The notes: generated by a model not told the origin, from the letters alone. A stretch of 64,000 bases of DNA from Acidicapsa acidisoli (GCF_025685625.1 NZ_JAGSYI010000002.1:248001-312000), one strand, 5' to 3'; counted from the stretch's first letter, positions 33,532-44,135 are shown. Program-made: numbers and translations.

Positions 33532-33555
33532 AACTGGATTAATAATCGTCCAGTT
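33532..33555. repeat. Inverted repeat just upstream of the second sigma operon
   Basis: AACTGGA (33532-33538) and TCCAGTT (33549-33555) are perfect reverse complements around ten AT-rich bases, ending 14 bases before the ATG of the sigma gene. It could be an operator or an RNA hairpin controlling initiation, as no strong ribosome-binding site is seen. Confidence 0.5.
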
Positions 33556-33569
33556 GAAGCGTCATCTCT

Positions 33570-34142
33570 ATGAACAGTGAAAAAGGTGAGCCAGTGGCCG
33601 TCGGCAGCGCAATCATGCCGTTCACAGAAAACCGGGAGCAGCTCTCGCACTTGTTTCGAGAGCACTATCGGCGCGTTCTCACTGCTGCCTATCGCATCAC
33701 GGGCAGCATGGCCGATGCGGAGGATGTTGCACAGGCTGTCTTCCTGCGTATGGCGGACGTCAATGGTCCGCCGGTTGCGAACGCGCGCAGCTACCTGTAC
33801 CGCGCCGCTATCAACGGAGCGCTCGACCTGCTGCGGCGGCGCAAGACTGCTCTTACAGAGCCGCTGGAGGGCGCAGCGGGAATAGCTTCCATTGGGAAGG
33901 GCAGCTCTCCGGAAGCCGAGGCCTCCGACAGGGAGTTGGGCGGCTGGCTAAGGGTCGCGATTGGCGAATTGGCTCCGCGAGCGGCCGAAATGTTCACTTT
34001 GCGGTACCTGGAAGAGTTGGGCAATCGCGAGATCGCGGTGTTGATGGGGACTTCGCAGGCGGTTGTCGCTGTAACGCTCCATCATGCGCGATCGAGATTG
34101 AAGAAACGGCTCCAGGAGTTGCATCAGGAGAGACGACGATGA
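33570..34142 (+). CDS. ECF-type RNA polymerase sigma factor (second sigma operon)
   Basis: A 190-residue ECF sigma factor. Region 2 (residues about 25-95) contains LFREHYRRVLTAAYRITGSM, DAEDVAQAVFLRM and NARSYLYRAAINGALDLLRRRK. Region 4 (about 125-180) has LAPRAAEMFTLRYLEELGNREIA with the helix-turn-helix MGTSQAVVAVTLHHARSRLKKRL. It has no extra C-terminal domain. The stop overlaps the zinc-finger/FecR gene by four bases (ATGA), the first step of a six-gene coupled operon. By family rule the FecR-like partner controls it. The promoter it recognises is unknown. Confidence 0.88.
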   Translation: MNSEKGEPVAVGSAIMPFTENREQLSHLFREHYRRVLTAAYRITGSMADAEDVAQAVFLRMADVNGPPVANARSYLYRAAINGALDLLRRRKTALTEPLEGAAGIASIGKGSSPEAEASDRELGGWLRVAIGELAPRAAEMFTLRYLEELGNREIAVLMGTSQAVVAVTLHHARSRLKKRLQELHQERRR

Positions 34143-36772
34143 AACGACACGATGAGACGCTGCTGAGAACTGCTGTACAGGCGCTTCAGGCCGATGAACC
34201 CGATGCTGCTCAAGTAGTGGCTTCCGCGAGGCGAGTGGCCAGCCGCATAGGTTTGAATGCGATGGTGGACTCCGTTGACGACTTAGGGGTCGCGGCCATT
34301 GGGAACTGCGAGGACGTGCGGCAGCTTCTTAAGTCCTACCGGGCCGGAACGCTCTCCAACACGCGCGCGCTCATGATTGAGGCTCACTTGCGTGACTGTG
34401 GTTCCTGCTTTCGACACGCTAAAAGCGAATCCGGAGCCGCGGCGGTTGACTGGTCTGCGCCTAAAGCAGCCCGCGCAATCGTCTGGCGTCCGCGGGTCTT
34501 TGGCTGGGCGCTGGCTCCCGTTTGTGCTGTCCTGGTTTGCTCGTTCTTCGTTTACAAGGCGTATTGGCAGGTTCCGCCTGGTGTTCGAGCGGAGGTGCTA
34601 TCGATCGATGGCTCTGCCTATCGCATTTCCGATGCAGGTGATCGTCAACTCTCTCCCGGCGACAAGCTGACAGAAGGCGAGCATCTGCGTACCAGTGGCG
34701 GAGCTCACGCGGTTCTTCGGCTCTCGGATGGATCAACGGTCGAAGTCAACGAGCGCAGTGTTCTGAAAATGGGCGCGAGAGGGCATAATATGACCGTCTC
34801 GCTCGATAACGGAGCAGTCATCGTGCAGGCTGCCAAACGCGACTCTGGCCACTTATATGTGAAGACTCCCGATTGCCGCGTCGCGGTCACGGGCACAGTC
34901 TTCTCTGTCGACTCTGGAATCAAAGGCTCACGCGTAGCGGTGCTGCAGGGGTCTGTTCAGATGATGCATGCCGGCGTGGACACGCTCATGCATGCCGGCG
35001 ATCAAAAGGCTACCTACGATACAGTGAGCCTCGCGCCAGGCACGGATCAGATTGCGCAGCAGATCGCATGGAGCCACGATCTCGATAAGTACCTCCCATT
35101 GTTGGCGCAGTTTTCTTCACTCCAGCGGCGGCTCGAAGCAATTCCCTATCCACAGCTTCGGTATACCAGCGATCTGCTGGAACGGGTTCCCGCCGACACC
35201 CTGTTGTATATCAGCATCCCAAACCTGGGCGACTACTTGAACGAGGCAAACAAGGTCTTCCAGGATCAATTGAAGCAGAGCCCAGCACTGCAGCAATGGT
35301 GGGATCGCGGACACGCCGCCAACGCTGCGGACCCAACTGCGGATTTGGACTCATTGGTCGACAAGCTTCATCAGATGAGTCAGTATCTGGGCGATGAAGT
35401 TGTCGTCGTCGGAGTCAAACAAACCGACAAACCTGGATTTGCCATCGTTGCCGATGTGCGAAAGAGCGGCCTTGATGATTTTCTGAGAACGCAGCCGCCG
35501 TTTTCAGGTTCGACTCGGGGGCTCGTTGTCTTCGACGAAAAGGCACTGGATGCGGCTCCCGTGGCATCGAAGGCACAGCCCGGTGGATTTGCCGTGATTC
35601 GACAGCATGAGGCAGTCTTCTCCAACAGCGTCGCGACGTTGAAGCAGATCAACGCGCAATTGAATGCAGGAGCCAGCGGCTTTGCGGCGGGGCAATTCGG
35701 GCAACAGATCGCGGCAGCTTATAGCCGCGGCGCCGGAGTGATTCTCGCAGCGGATCTTCATCAGATGATAGCCAACCGGCCCAATCTGATTCGCGCCCAA
35801 CATACGAATCAGGTAGCAATCGAAAATAGCGGAATGGAGGACGTGCAGTATCTGATTGCCGAGCATCGCGAATCCAACGGTGTGCCTGAAAATCATCTGA
35901 ATCTGCAATTCTCCGGAACACGGCAACGCGTCGCTTCATGGCTCGCAACACCCGCCCCAATGGGTTCTCTCAACTTTGTGACACCCAATGCAGCTATTGT
36001 TGCGGCACTGCTTTCGAAAGACCCCAAGACCGTCGCCGATGACATCCTCGCCATGGCCATGCCAGACGAGGCGCAGAAGGAGAAGCTGGAGGAAGCGGAG
36101 GCCAAGCTGCAGATCAATTTCCGCGATGACCTGGCGGCCAATCTCGGAGGTGAATTTCTAGTGTCGCTTGACGGCCCGGTACTGCCAACACCTTCATGGA
36201 AGGCAGTGATCGAAGTCCGCGACTCGGAACGGCTGGAGAGTACGCTAGAGCGACTGGCACAGTCGGTAAGCAATCTGAGCCATGACAAAGGAGCACACTC
36301 CATCGCTATCGAATCGAGCGAGGCCGGCGGTCAGCGCTTCTATGCCCTCCGCGATCTGACCCTGGGTCGTACTGTCGCACAATATACCTTTGCAGACGGC
36401 TATATGATCGTAGCGCCTAATCGCGCTCTATTGATCGAGGCGTTGCAAACACAGGCGAGCGGCCAAACCCTTGCTCACTCGGATGCATTCAAGGCCGTGC
36501 TTCCGAAGGACCAGAATGAGAACTATTCTGCAATTGTCTACCAGAATCTGGGGCCAGTGATGACACCGCTGCTCTCTCAAGTCAGTGGAGAAACAGCGGT
36601 TGCAGTCAGGCAACTGGCGGCTGATGCCAGACCTACCGCGATCTGCGCCTGGGGCAGAGACAGCCGGATCGAAGCAGCCAGCGATAGTCATCTTTTTGGC
36701 TTTGACTTTTTGACACTCGGAACTTTGATGCATTCCGGGAACAACCACACCGCAGTAAGCGTAAGAGAGTGA
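34139..36772 (+). CDS. Membrane zinc-finger / FecR-domain / DUF3352-like protein, probable sigma regulator
   Basis: An 877-residue protein with several parts. Residues 55-95 hold a zf-HC2-like motif HLRDCGSC. One membrane helix lies near 123-142 ([22 protein letters not shown] region). A FecR-type periplasmic domain occupies about 150-300 ([41 protein letters not shown]). The remaining ~560 residues resemble the DUF3352 fold ([49 protein letters not shown]). FecR domains couple envelope signals to ECF sigma factors. It is coupled to the sigma gene upstream, and one base separates its stop from the ABC ATPase start. The large C-terminal part may be the sensor. Confidence 0.75.
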   Translation: MKRHDETLLRTAVQALQADEPDAAQVVASARRVASRIGLNAMVDSVDDLGVAAIGNCEDVRQLLKSYRAGTLSNTRALMIEAHLRDCGSCFRHAKSESGAAAVDWSAPKAARAIVWRPRVFGWALAPVCAVLVCSFFVYKAYWQVPPGVRAEVLSIDGSAYRISDAGDRQLSPGDKLTEGEHLRTSGGAHAVLRLSDGSTVEVNERSVLKMGARGHNMTVSLDNGAVIVQAAKRDSGHLYVKTPDCRVAVTGTVFSVDSGIKGSRVAVLQGSVQMMHAGVDTLMHAGDQKATYDTVSLAPGTDQIAQQIAWSHDLDKYLPLLAQFSSLQRRLEAIPYPQLRYTSDLLERVPADTLLYISIPNLGDYLNEANKVFQDQLKQSPALQQWWDRGHAANAADPTADLDSLVDKLHQMSQYLGDEVVVVGVKQTDKPGFAIVADVRKSGLDDFLRTQPPFSGSTRGLVVFDEKALDAAPVASKAQPGGFAVIRQHEAVFSNSVATLKQINAQLNAGASGFAAGQFGQQIAAAYSRGAGVILAADLHQMIANRPNLIRAQHTNQVAIENSGMEDVQYLIAEHRESNGVPENHLNLQFSGTRQRVASWLATPAPMGSLNFVTPNAAIVAALLSKDPKTVADDILAMAMPDEAQKEKLEEAEAKLQINFRDDLAANLGGEFLVSLDGPVLPTPSWKAVIEVRDSERLESTLERLAQSVSNLSHDKGAHSIAIESSEAGGQRFYALRDLTLGRTVAQYTFADGYMIVAPNRALLIEALQTQASGQTLAHSDAFKAVLPKDQNENYSAIVYQNLGPVMTPLLSQVSGETAVAVRQLAADARPTAICAWGRDSRIEAASDSHLFGFDFLTLGTLMHSGNNHTAVSVRE

Positions 36773-36773
36773 C

Positions 36774-37715
36774 ATGGGCATCATTGATCTCGATGGATTA
36801 GAGGTCCGATTGGGGACTCGCACCGTGCTGAATGGACTCACGGGAGAGTTGCAGGGGCATGCCATCGGACTGCTTGGCCCCAACGGCGCTGGCAAATCTA
36901 CGCTGATCAACACGCTGTTGGGTTTTCATCGGCCCTCCAAGGGAACTGCCCGGGTCCTGGGGCTCGATGCGCATCGGGACCGGGCGCAGATCCGCGGCGC
37001 GATAGGGTACATGCCTGAGAACGATTCCTTCATCGGAAACATGACCGGCGTTCGATTTGTCCGCTACATGGCCGAGCTCGCGGGCCTGCCCTCAGGCGCG
37101 GCGCTCGAGCGCGCTCACGAGGCTCTCTTCTATGTGGGCCTTGGCGAGGTGCGGTACCGCAAGGTCAACTCCTACTCACTGGGAATGAAACAGCTCATCA
37201 AGCTGGCCCAGGCGTTGGCGCACGGTCCTAAGTTGCTCATCCTTGACGAACCCACGAACGGTCTCGATCCCATCGCCCGCCAGCGCATGATTCAACTGCT
37301 CAAGGATATCCGCAAAGAAGGAAGCGTTCGACTGCTCATCTCTTCGCATCTACTGAGGGATATTGATGAAACCTGCGACGAAGTACTCATTCTCAAGAAC
37401 GGGCGCATCGCCGCCCTCTGTAATATCGAAGCCGAGCGTCGCTCCAATCGCAGCTTCATGGAACTCGAAACTGTGGGAGCGACCGAACAATTCTCGGTTA
37501 GCATTCGAGGGCTTGGCTGTGAATGCGCGTGCTTTCCGGGCGGCAGGATCAAGCTTGTGATCCCGGATGGAATCGAGGTGCGAGATCTCTACGTTATTGC
37601 ATCCGAACAGGGAGTTCAGATCCGTCGCATGAACCAGCGGCGCGACTCCCTCGAGGACATTTTTCTAAGAGCGATGGACAACGAAGCGGGGCGGCCAACA
37701 CATGTCAGTGTATAA
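36774..37715 (+). CDS. ABC transporter ATP-binding protein 1
   Basis: A 313-residue ABC ATPase. Walker A is [12 protein letters not shown], the signature YSLGMKQ (a variant of LSGGQ), Walker [13 protein letters not shown], and the switch histidine is in [10 protein letters not shown]. The ~85 residues after the nucleotide-binding domain are the extension usual for ABC-2 exporters of the CcmA/NatA/GldA type. It should power the permease encoded immediately downstream, whose start overlaps this gene by 14 bases. It is the third gene of the sigma/FecR operon. The substrate is unknown; export of a lipid, peptide or drug, or membrane-protein remodelling, are all possible. Confidence 0.93.
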   Translation: MGIIDLDGLEVRLGTRTVLNGLTGELQGHAIGLLGPNGAGKSTLINTLLGFHRPSKGTARVLGLDAHRDRAQIRGAIGYMPENDSFIGNMTGVRFVRYMAELAGLPSGAALERAHEALFYVGLGEVRYRKVNSYSLGMKQLIKLAQALAHGPKLLILDEPTNGLDPIARQRMIQLLKDIRKEGSVRLLISSHLLRDIDETCDEVLILKNGRIAALCNIEAERRSNRSFMELETVGATEQFSVSIRGLGCECACFPGGRIKLVIPDGIEVRDLYVIASEQGVQIRRMNQRRDSLEDIFLRAMDNEAGRPTHVSV

Positions 37716-38577
37716 AAACAACTATCGCGCCTATACCGGTCCAGTGACTCCATTGTGGATGCGAGTGTACGTGCTCGCGCGCTATGGCTTCGCGGAGGCG
37801 TGGTCCTCAAAGATCACGGTCGCGCTCTTCACACTCTCGCTCTTGCCCTTCATCGTATTTCTGGTAGGGATCTACCTTGCGAACAATCCAATCGCTCAAC
37901 TTCTCATACTCAAGAACTCATCCCGCGTGCTGACGGTCGACGCCAGCTTCTTTCTCACCACACTCCAGATCCAATCATGGATCGCGTTGGTCTTGACTGC
38001 CTGGGTCGCGCCCCGGTTGATCTCCTTCGACCTTGCCGATAACGCGCTGCCCATTCTGCTGAGTCATCCCATCTCGCGCCCCGGCTATGTATTCGGTAAA
38101 TTCATGGCGATGTTCACCTCTCTCTCTGCCGTGACCTGGGTTCCGTGTCTGATGCTCTTTGCGTACCAGTGTTACTCTTCGCCGCAACCGTGGACGGCAG
38201 CAAATCTTCACATTGCGGGCGGAGTTTTTGTCGGCGCGGTAATCTGGATTGCATTTCTTTCCATCCTCGGACTGGCTCTTTCGTCCTGGGTAAAGTGGCG
38301 GATTTTTGCTACGGGCATTATCTTCGCCGCAATCTTTGTGCCGGCTGGCGTGGGAGCCATCGTAAGCGCGGTATTGCGCACTCAGTGGGGTTTGCTGCTC
38401 AACGTCCCCGTTACGATGTCGGTCCTCTGGCAGCGGCTCCTCGGCGCGCCCGAGTCTATGCGAAGCGCCTCTTCGCTGCCGACGGCAGCTATCGTGACGG
38501 TGCTTGTCCTGGCTTGCCTGCTCTGCGTGGCCATGCTGAACGCACGGATCCGCGCTCGTGAGGTGGTCAGAGGATGA
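37702..38577 (+). CDS. ABC-2 type transporter permease 1
   Basis: A 291-residue integral membrane protein with about six helices (for example [41 protein letters not shown] and a final [15 protein letters not shown]). The motif [21 protein letters not shown] followed by [14 protein letters not shown] is the cytoplasmic loop typical of ABC-2 exporters. It overlaps the ATPase upstream by 14 bases and the second ATPase by four (ATGA), so production of the subunits is tightly linked. It most likely dimerises or pairs with the second permease. Confidence 0.88.
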   Translation: MSVYKNNYRAYTGPVTPLWMRVYVLARYGFAEAWSSKITVALFTLSLLPFIVFLVGIYLANNPIAQLLILKNSSRVLTVDASFFLTTLQIQSWIALVLTAWVAPRLISFDLADNALPILLSHPISRPGYVFGKFMAMFTSLSAVTWVPCLMLFAYQCYSSPQPWTAANLHIAGGVFVGAVIWIAFLSILGLALSSWVKWRIFATGIIFAAIFVPAGVGAIVSAVLRTQWGLLLNVPVTMSVLWQRLLGAPESMRSASSLPTAAIVTVLVLACLLCVAMLNARIRAREVVRG

Positions 38578-39533
38578 ATGAGATGGCTGGCATCAACGAT
38601 CGGATCATTTTCGAGGATGTATCCAAGTTCTACGGCGAAGTTCTCGGCGTAAACAGAATCACGCTGAGCATTCCTCCAGGGATCACGACTCTCGTCGGAC
38701 CCAACGGATCGGGAAAGACAACGCTCATGAACCTCATGACAGGATTGGTTCAACCATCGAGCGGACACATATCGGTATTGGGACTTTCTCCGGGCAATGC
38801 GACGGAGTTCTTTCGCAACGTGGGCTATTGTACTCAGTTCGATACCTTCCCCCGCGGTCTTGCCGGATGGGAGTTTGTTAACGACAGCCTGCTGCTCCAC
38901 GGTATGAGCGAGGCTGACGCCTTCCGCCTGACGATGGAGGCCCTCGAACGTGTTCACCTTGGCGATGCAGCGGGCCGGCAGATTGCGGGCTACAGCAAGG
39001 GCATGCGTCAGAAGATCCGGCTCGCCCAATCCATTGCGCACCATCCCAGAGTTCTCGTTCTCGACGAGCCTCTCAACGGATTGGACCCCATGGCCCGCGC
39101 CGAATCCATCGCGCTCTTCGAAGAACTTGGCCGGCAAGGGATGCATCTTTTGATCTCAAGCCATATTCTCGATGAGGTCGACCGCATCTCGGATCGAGTC
39201 GTTCTGATCACCGGCGGATACCTGATCGCGCAAGGCAACATTCATCAGGTCCGCAAGGAAGTACGCGACAAACCCATGCAGGTTCTTATCCGCTGCAACC
39301 AACCTGAACTGCTCGCATCGAGGATGTTTGCCGTCAATCATTGCGTTGAAGCCCGGGTGCATGCCGATGGTAAAGGCGTCTTTCTTCGCACCGGAGATAT
39401 CGACCAGTTCTACTCCATGCTCAACGGCATCGCGGCAGAGGGACTGATCAAGATCGACGCCGTCGCGCCGGCCGACGACGACGCCAATGCCATCTATCAA
39501 TACCTGATCGGCTCAGATGGGAGCGCCTCCTGA
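38574..39533 (+). CDS. ABC transporter ATP-binding protein 2
   Basis: A 319-residue ABC ATPase with Walker A LVGPNGSGKTT, signature YSKGMRQ, Walker B LVLDEPLNGLD and switch His in LISSHILDEV. It is similar to ATPase 1 in layout but clearly divergent in sequence, so this is not a recent duplication. The C-terminal extension (VLIRCNQPELLASRMF onward) is the regulatory tail of ABC-2 ATPases. It overlaps permease 1 by four bases and permease 2 by one base (TGATG). Whether the two ATPases form one heteromeric exporter or two separate ones cannot be told from sequence. Confidence 0.93.
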   Translation: MNEMAGINDRIIFEDVSKFYGEVLGVNRITLSIPPGITTLVGPNGSGKTTLMNLMTGLVQPSSGHISVLGLSPGNATEFFRNVGYCTQFDTFPRGLAGWEFVNDSLLLHGMSEADAFRLTMEALERVHLGDAAGRQIAGYSKGMRQKIRLAQSIAHHPRVLVLDEPLNGLDPMARAESIALFEELGRQGMHLLISSHILDEVDRISDRVVLITGGYLIAQGNIHQVRKEVRDKPMQVLIRCNQPELLASRMFAVNHCVEARVHADGKGVFLRTGDIDQFYSMLNGIAAEGLIKIDAVAPADDDANAIYQYLIGSDGSAS

Positions 39534-40396
39534 TGCCAAAAACCATGGCCAATCTTCGCAAGGATTTCCTGCAACAACCCTGGGGCTTGTGGTGGATACA
39601 GGCGCAGCGCCTGACGAGCATTGAAGTGAGAAGAAATCTCTTCTCGTGGAGAGCAAGCTGGATTTACTTTCTCGCTTTTGTTCCGACGCTCATCATCCTG
39701 ATCCACGTACTGATCGACCGGCATTCTCAATTCTCAATGAGCGAAGACACCGTAATACTGGCAGGCATCGTTCAGTTCTATTACATCCGACTGGGAGTCT
39801 TCTTCGGCTGCCTCGGCATCTTTTCGCGATTGATTCGCGGGGAGATGATCGAGCGCAGCCTGCACTTCTACCTTCTGTCTCCAGTGCGGCGTGAGGTCTT
39901 ACTTTTAGCTAAATTCGCAGCCGGATCGATCAGCGCATTGCTCCTATTTGGCTCTGCCATCCTTGCCGATTTCGTTCTGACGTACACCGCCTTTGGAACA
40001 GCCGGACATGATTACATCTTCAATGGCCCGGGCCTTGGCCAGTTACAGGCCTATCTCGCTATCATCGCCCTCGCCTGCCTTGGATACGGCGCAGTCTTCC
40101 TTCTCCTGAGCATGATGTTTAGAAACCCAACTCCGGCTGCGATGCTTGTGCTGGGTTGGGAAGCGATTAACCCCGTTCTGCCTTCTCTGCTGCAGAAGCT
40201 CAGTGTCGCTTCCTACCTTCGCCACTTAATGCCGGTCAACGTCGCCGCGGAAGGTATCTTCGCACTCCTGACGGTTGAGACCGAACCCGTATCCGCCTGG
40301 GCTGCGGCGATGGGGTTGCTCATGTTGATCGCGGTTGTGCTGATCTACTCCTGCTATCGCATCCGCACACTCGAGATTCGATACACGACCGAATAA
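39533..40396 (+). CDS. ABC-2 type transporter permease 2
   Basis: A 287-residue membrane protein with about six helices (ASWIYFLAFVPTLIILIHVLI and a closing ALLTVETEPVSAWAAAMGLL). The loop LIRGEMIERSLHFYLLSPVRR followed by EVLLLAKF is the ABC-2 signature region. It is the last of six overlapping genes, after which a bidirectional terminator separates it from the convergent TonB receptor. Its first ATG directly follows the stop of ATPase 2 by one-base overlap. Confidence 0.88.
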   Translation: MPKTMANLRKDFLQQPWGLWWIQAQRLTSIEVRRNLFSWRASWIYFLAFVPTLIILIHVLIDRHSQFSMSEDTVILAGIVQFYYIRLGVFFGCLGIFSRLIRGEMIERSLHFYLLSPVRREVLLLAKFAAGSISALLLFGSAILADFVLTYTAFGTAGHDYIFNGPGLGQLQAYLAIIALACLGYGAVFLLLSMMFRNPTPAAMLVLGWEAINPVLPSLLQKLSVASYLRHLMPVNVAAEGIFALLTVETEPVSAWAAAMGLLMLIAVVLIYSCYRIRTLEIRYTTE

Positions 40397-40535
40397 TCGT
40401 CGTCCTTGTTGGGCGAGGCGAGAACTACCGCCATGCTGAATCTGACTTCCCCTATTCGAGAAGGTCGGCAACAAGCAGCGCATCATCGTCCGGCAGCGGT
40501 AAGTTTCTGCGTAAGAGCGTTGTCACTCAAGTGAG

Positions 40536-40559
40536 CGGGGAGCCCGAAAGCTCCCCGCC
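40536..40559. terminator. Bidirectional terminator between the ABC operon and TonB receptor 2
   Basis: GCGGGGAGC (40536-40544) and GCTCCCCGC (40551-40559) form a perfect 9-bp GC stem with a six-base loop. It lies between convergent genes. On the plus strand CTTTG follows the stem; the T-tract is short on both strands. Confidence 0.65.
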
Positions 40560-40589
40560 TTTGCCGCTTGCTTGGATTCTTATCTCAGC

Positions 40590-43500
40590 TCAGAAATCAA
40601 GCCGCAATGAAAACTGCCCAAAGCGACGCTCGTCATGGTTCCCGCCCAGCGCGATGCTGTTGAGGCCGCCTTTCTCCGCGATCACCGGGAGTGGTGGCCC
40701 GATCGTGCCCGGCGTGTTCTGTACGCTCAAAGCCGATTCGTTTACATAGAGATTGTGATGGTTGAAGACATCGAAGGCTTCAGCACGAAACTCGAGATCC
40801 ATTCTTTCGGTAAATTTGAATTTCTTCGCGACCGACACATCTGAGTTCCACGCACCCGGGCCGCGGAAGATATTCCGGCCTGACATGGTGGTCGGGAAGG
40901 GGCCAAAGTCTGAAATGCCGAGTGCAGGGTTAAAGGGCGCCAGGTCATTCGCACCGGGGATGGTCATGATCTGAAATTGATTCACTCCGACATTCATTGC
41001 TGTGCCCGGCTTATGCTGGGTGATCGGAGTGACCGGCACCACTCTAGGCACGCCTGAATATGCATTTTCGTTATATGTGAAGTCATAGGCTGAAAACGGT
41101 GTTCCACTGCGTGCGGTAAAGATTCCAGAAATGGTCCAGCCGCCAGCCGTTTCGGTCAAGATACCAGGGCCCTGCTTGAACCAGGGCGTTTGCCAGATGG
41201 GTGACAGAACGATCCGATTGGTGACGTCATAATCGGAACTCGCCCAGTCGAGCATGGGGTTGTTCGGGTCCAGGTAGCCGAGGTTGCCGATATAGCCGGA
41301 ACCTCCCTGTGAGCTATCGGAAAAAGTCGAGCTTAGGTCGTCAAGTGAGTGCGACCAAGTGTAGTTCCCAATGATGCTTAGGCCGCTCTGGTGCAGGTTT
41401 TGCGCCTGATATTTGACGTTCAGCGAGTCATATGTGCTTTGCCCTCCACTACCGCGAACATTGATGGCAGCATATTGATCGTTGGGCCGCGTGAGACACA
41501 CGGTCCCGGTGCCTGGGCAGTCGATCTGGGCACCGAGATACGCCTGGGCGCCCCCAATGGAATTACCTGCTGTGATGTCGTAAAGATGAACGCCGTGCGC
41601 TCCGCTGTAGGACAACTCGACGAGGGAATTCCGAGCTAACTGACGCTGCACAGCGAGACTCCAAAACTGCGTCTGCGCGACATTGATGTTCTGGTTCACA
41701 TTTCTCAGTTCTGTGGGCGGTAGAGGTACCGTCAACCCTGTCGATCCAAGCGGACCGAGATTGCTGTTGGTCACCGCAACGGGGTTGCTGGCGGTCGAAA
41801 AGATCTGCAGCACGCCGTAGTTCGGCACATTTTGAATCGTATTGAATGTGATGTTTCCGAAGTTTCGCTCGTAACTGATGCCAAATCCGCCACGAATGCT
41901 TGTTTCGCCGTTTCCGAAGACGTCATAGGCAAAGCCCACGCGTGGCGACACCGTTCCCCATCGGGGAGCCCATAGCTGCCCTATGCTACTTTGCGGAGCG
42001 ATCTGAACCTGGCCCGATGCGATCTGTTGAAACAGATTCGAACCTGGGCCATAGTAAAAGTTCGAGTCGAGGCTCTGGTTGTTATTGTGCTGCACGCCGT
42101 AGTGTTCGTAGCGCACGCCATAGTTCAGGGTGAGCCGCGGCGTGACCCTGAAGCTGTCCTGCGCATATGTGGCCCAGTCCTTATAGCGGTCGCTGCGGGC
42201 GAAGCTTGGCGAACCTACCGGCGTGGTCACATCACACGACGGTGTTGAGTTCAGGCTTCCGTCAGGATTCTGCGTGCACGGAAGTTTACCCTGCGGATTG
42301 ACTGCGGCCTGGTAGAACTGCAAACTCCCAGTCAACATGGCCTGAAATCCTGGTTGCAATCCGGTCTGAAGAAACTCGATCGCTTGTGCATAAGCGCCGT
42401 AGCCAATGTTCATCTGAATGTACGTCGACTGCCCGCCGAAACGCATGGAGTGTCTGCCCTTGGTCCAGGACAAGTCTTCTTCCAATTGGATTGTGTTTTG
42501 CGGTCCGCCGTAAGGCAGACCTCCAGCCGATCCGGACGACATCGTGTTTGCCAATCCTGGAAAAACAATCTGGAGGCCACCAGCGGTCGCGCCACCCACA
42601 ATCAACTCCGGCACATTCTGCTGCGCCGGGTCGTAAGTATAGGGGTTCTCCAGCCGATTGAAACTGATTTTGCTGCTGCTGAAGATTGCCGGAGTGAAGC
42701 TGTGGCTGATGGAGTACAAGGCGCTGTCGTTGGAAACAGCACCACCGAGATTGTATTGGGGATAGGGACCATAAAAGACCGTGCCCGGAAACTGATTCGT
42801 GCTCTCCTGGCCAAAGCGGAAAAACATTTGCGTGTTGGAGCCTCGCGTGTAATCGATACGCCCAAGCAGCCGATAAGTGTTCTGTGGAAGATCGCCACCC
42901 GCGTCTGCACTGGTAAGAAAGTTGACTTGCCCAAGAATTGGCGTGGAGGCGGGTACACCCGGAAGGGTCACTCCGAGATCCGCTTGATCCAGAGTGCTGC
43001 TAATGGCATAGGGAGTGCTGCCGAAGGCGCTGAAGTAGGACTGAACATTCGGCGCTGTATACGCTAGAAACTGCGGTGTAGGAATCAATTCAGACTCCGC
43101 TGCCGCGCTACGAACATGCGTCCATTCGGTGCTCTCAAACAGGAAGAGCTTGTTTTTGAAGATAGGCCCACCAGCCTGAAATCCAAACTGGTTCCGCGTG
43201 TATATGCCCTTCGGAATTCCCGAGGCGTCGTTCTGGTAGGTGTTTGCCGTATAAGCTGACAAACGATTGTACTCCCAGGCCGAACCATGTAACTGATTGG
43301 TACCTGACTTAGTGCTAAGATTTACGATTCCACCAGATGCGCGACCGTATTCTGCGGCAAAATTGTTTGTAACCACGTTGTATTCCTGCACGGAATCGAT
43401 AGGGATCTGCTCTCCTACGGTTTCCGAAAATACACTGATATTTTCGACTCCATCGAGCAGAATCTCGGTGCCTGTCTCACGCTGTCCATTCACCGTATAG

Positions 43501-44135
43501 CCAACGCCGCGGCTAAACACATTTTGACTACTGTCGAAGCTATTCGTAGTGTTGTCTCCGTTGCTTACGTTGCCTGAAAGCACCACAAAGTCATATGGAT
43601 TGCGCGTCAGGCTTGGCAGTTGCTCCAGTTGTTGAGTGTCGACCACCTGTGACAGCTCCTGGGTCTGGGTATTCACTGTTGCGCCACCCTCAGCCAGCAC
43701 TTGCACCTCTTCCGTATTTCCGTTGATTGAGAGTTTGGCGTCGAGCGTGACATGGCTGCCTACGGTAACTTCCACTTTGGCGTTGTATGGCTTGAATTGA
43801 CCGGCAGTCACGGACACATCATAAGTGCCTGGCTCCAGGCCTATCAGCGAATAGGCCCCGGCTTCCGTTGCTTGGGCAGTGCGCTGGGAGTTGCTCGCAA
43901 GGTTCTTTGCCGTAACGATTGCCCCGGCGACCACAGCTCCAGACTGATCGGTGACAGTACCCGCAATTTCTCCGCTGTCCACTTGTGCCCACGCGGTCGC
44001 ACTGACGAGGAAAATCAGCACCAACGTTAGAACCCAGCCACGACTGTGCCTGACTTTCTCTAGACGCTGGTTCCACCGAGGAGACGATGGGGCTGCTGCA
44101 ACAAAGGCCGGGAAGTGATCATCAACCGATCGCAT
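40590..44135 (-). CDS. TonB-dependent receptor, Oar-like (second)
   Basis: A 1181-residue outer-membrane receptor. Its parts are a signal segment (GWVLTLVLIFLVSATAWAQ, about 33-51), a carboxypeptidase-regulatory-like domain (GEIAGTVTDQSGAVVAGAIV, 55-140) and a plug (LEQLPSLTRNPYDFVVLSGN). A large barrel follows, ending RRFGQFSLRLDF with the terminal Phe needed for outer-membrane assembly. ATG 44135 has GGAGGAG five bases upstream. The ligand is not predictable; relatives in this phylum serve glycan and protein-fragment uptake. No partner enzyme gene is adjacent; the neighbour on the same strand is a gene fragment and an SRPBCC gene. Confidence 0.9.
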   Translation of the reverse strand: MRSVDDHFPAFVAAAPSSPRWNQRLEKVRHSRGWVLTLVLIFLVSATAWAQVDSGEIAGTVTDQSGAVVAGAIVTAKNLASNSQRTAQATEAGAYSLIGLEPGTYDVSVTAGQFKPYNAKVEVTVGSHVTLDAKLSINGNTEEVQVLAEGGATVNTQTQELSQVVDTQQLEQLPSLTRNPYDFVVLSGNVSNGDNTTNSFDSSQNVFSRGVGYTVNGQRETGTEILLDGVENISVFSETVGEQIPIDSVQEYNVVTNNFAAEYGRASGGIVNLSTKSGTNQLHGSAWEYNRLSAYTANTYQNDASGIPKGIYTRNQFGFQAGGPIFKNKLFLFESTEWTHVRSAAAESELIPTPQFLAYTAPNVQSYFSAFGSTPYAISSTLDQADLGVTLPGVPASTPILGQVNFLTSADAGGDLPQNTYRLLGRIDYTRGSNTQMFFRFGQESTNQFPGTVFYGPYPQYNLGGAVSNDSALYSISHSFTPAIFSSSKISFNRLENPYTYDPAQQNVPELIVGGATAGGLQIVFPGLANTMSSGSAGGLPYGGPQNTIQLEEDLSWTKGRHSMRFGGQSTYIQMNIGYGAYAQAIEFLQTGLQPGFQAMLTGSLQFYQAAVNPQGKLPCTQNPDGSLNSTPSCDVTTPVGSPSFARSDRYKDWATYAQDSFRVTPRLTLNYGVRYEHYGVQHNNNQSLDSNFYYGPGSNLFQQIASGQVQIAPQSSIGQLWAPRWGTVSPRVGFAYDVFGNGETSIRGGFGISYERNFGNITFNTIQNVPNYGVLQIFSTASNPVAVTNSNLGPLGSTGLTVPLPPTELRNVNQNINVAQTQFWSLAVQRQLARNSLVELSYSGAHGVHLYDITAGNSIGGAQAYLGAQIDCPGTGTVCLTRPNDQYAAINVRGSGGQSTYDSLNVKYQAQNLHQSGLSIIGNYTWSHSLDDLSSTFSDSSQGGSGYIGNLGYLDPNNPMLDWASSDYDVTNRIVLSPIWQTPWFKQGPGILTETAGGWTISGIFTARSGTPFSAYDFTYNENAYSGVPRVVPVTPITQHKPGTAMNVGVNQFQIMTIPGANDLAPFNPALGISDFGPFPTTMSGRNIFRGPGAWNSDVSVAKKFKFTERMDLEFRAEAFDVFNHHNLYVNESALSVQNTPGTIGPPLPVIAEKGGLNSIALGGNHDERRFGQFSLRLDF

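Noticed and set aside
33531-33550. ECF-type promoter GGAAC...CGTC ahead of the second sigma gene
   Set aside because: GGAACT and CGTC are present but only 11 bases apart, far from the 15-17 base spacing expected.
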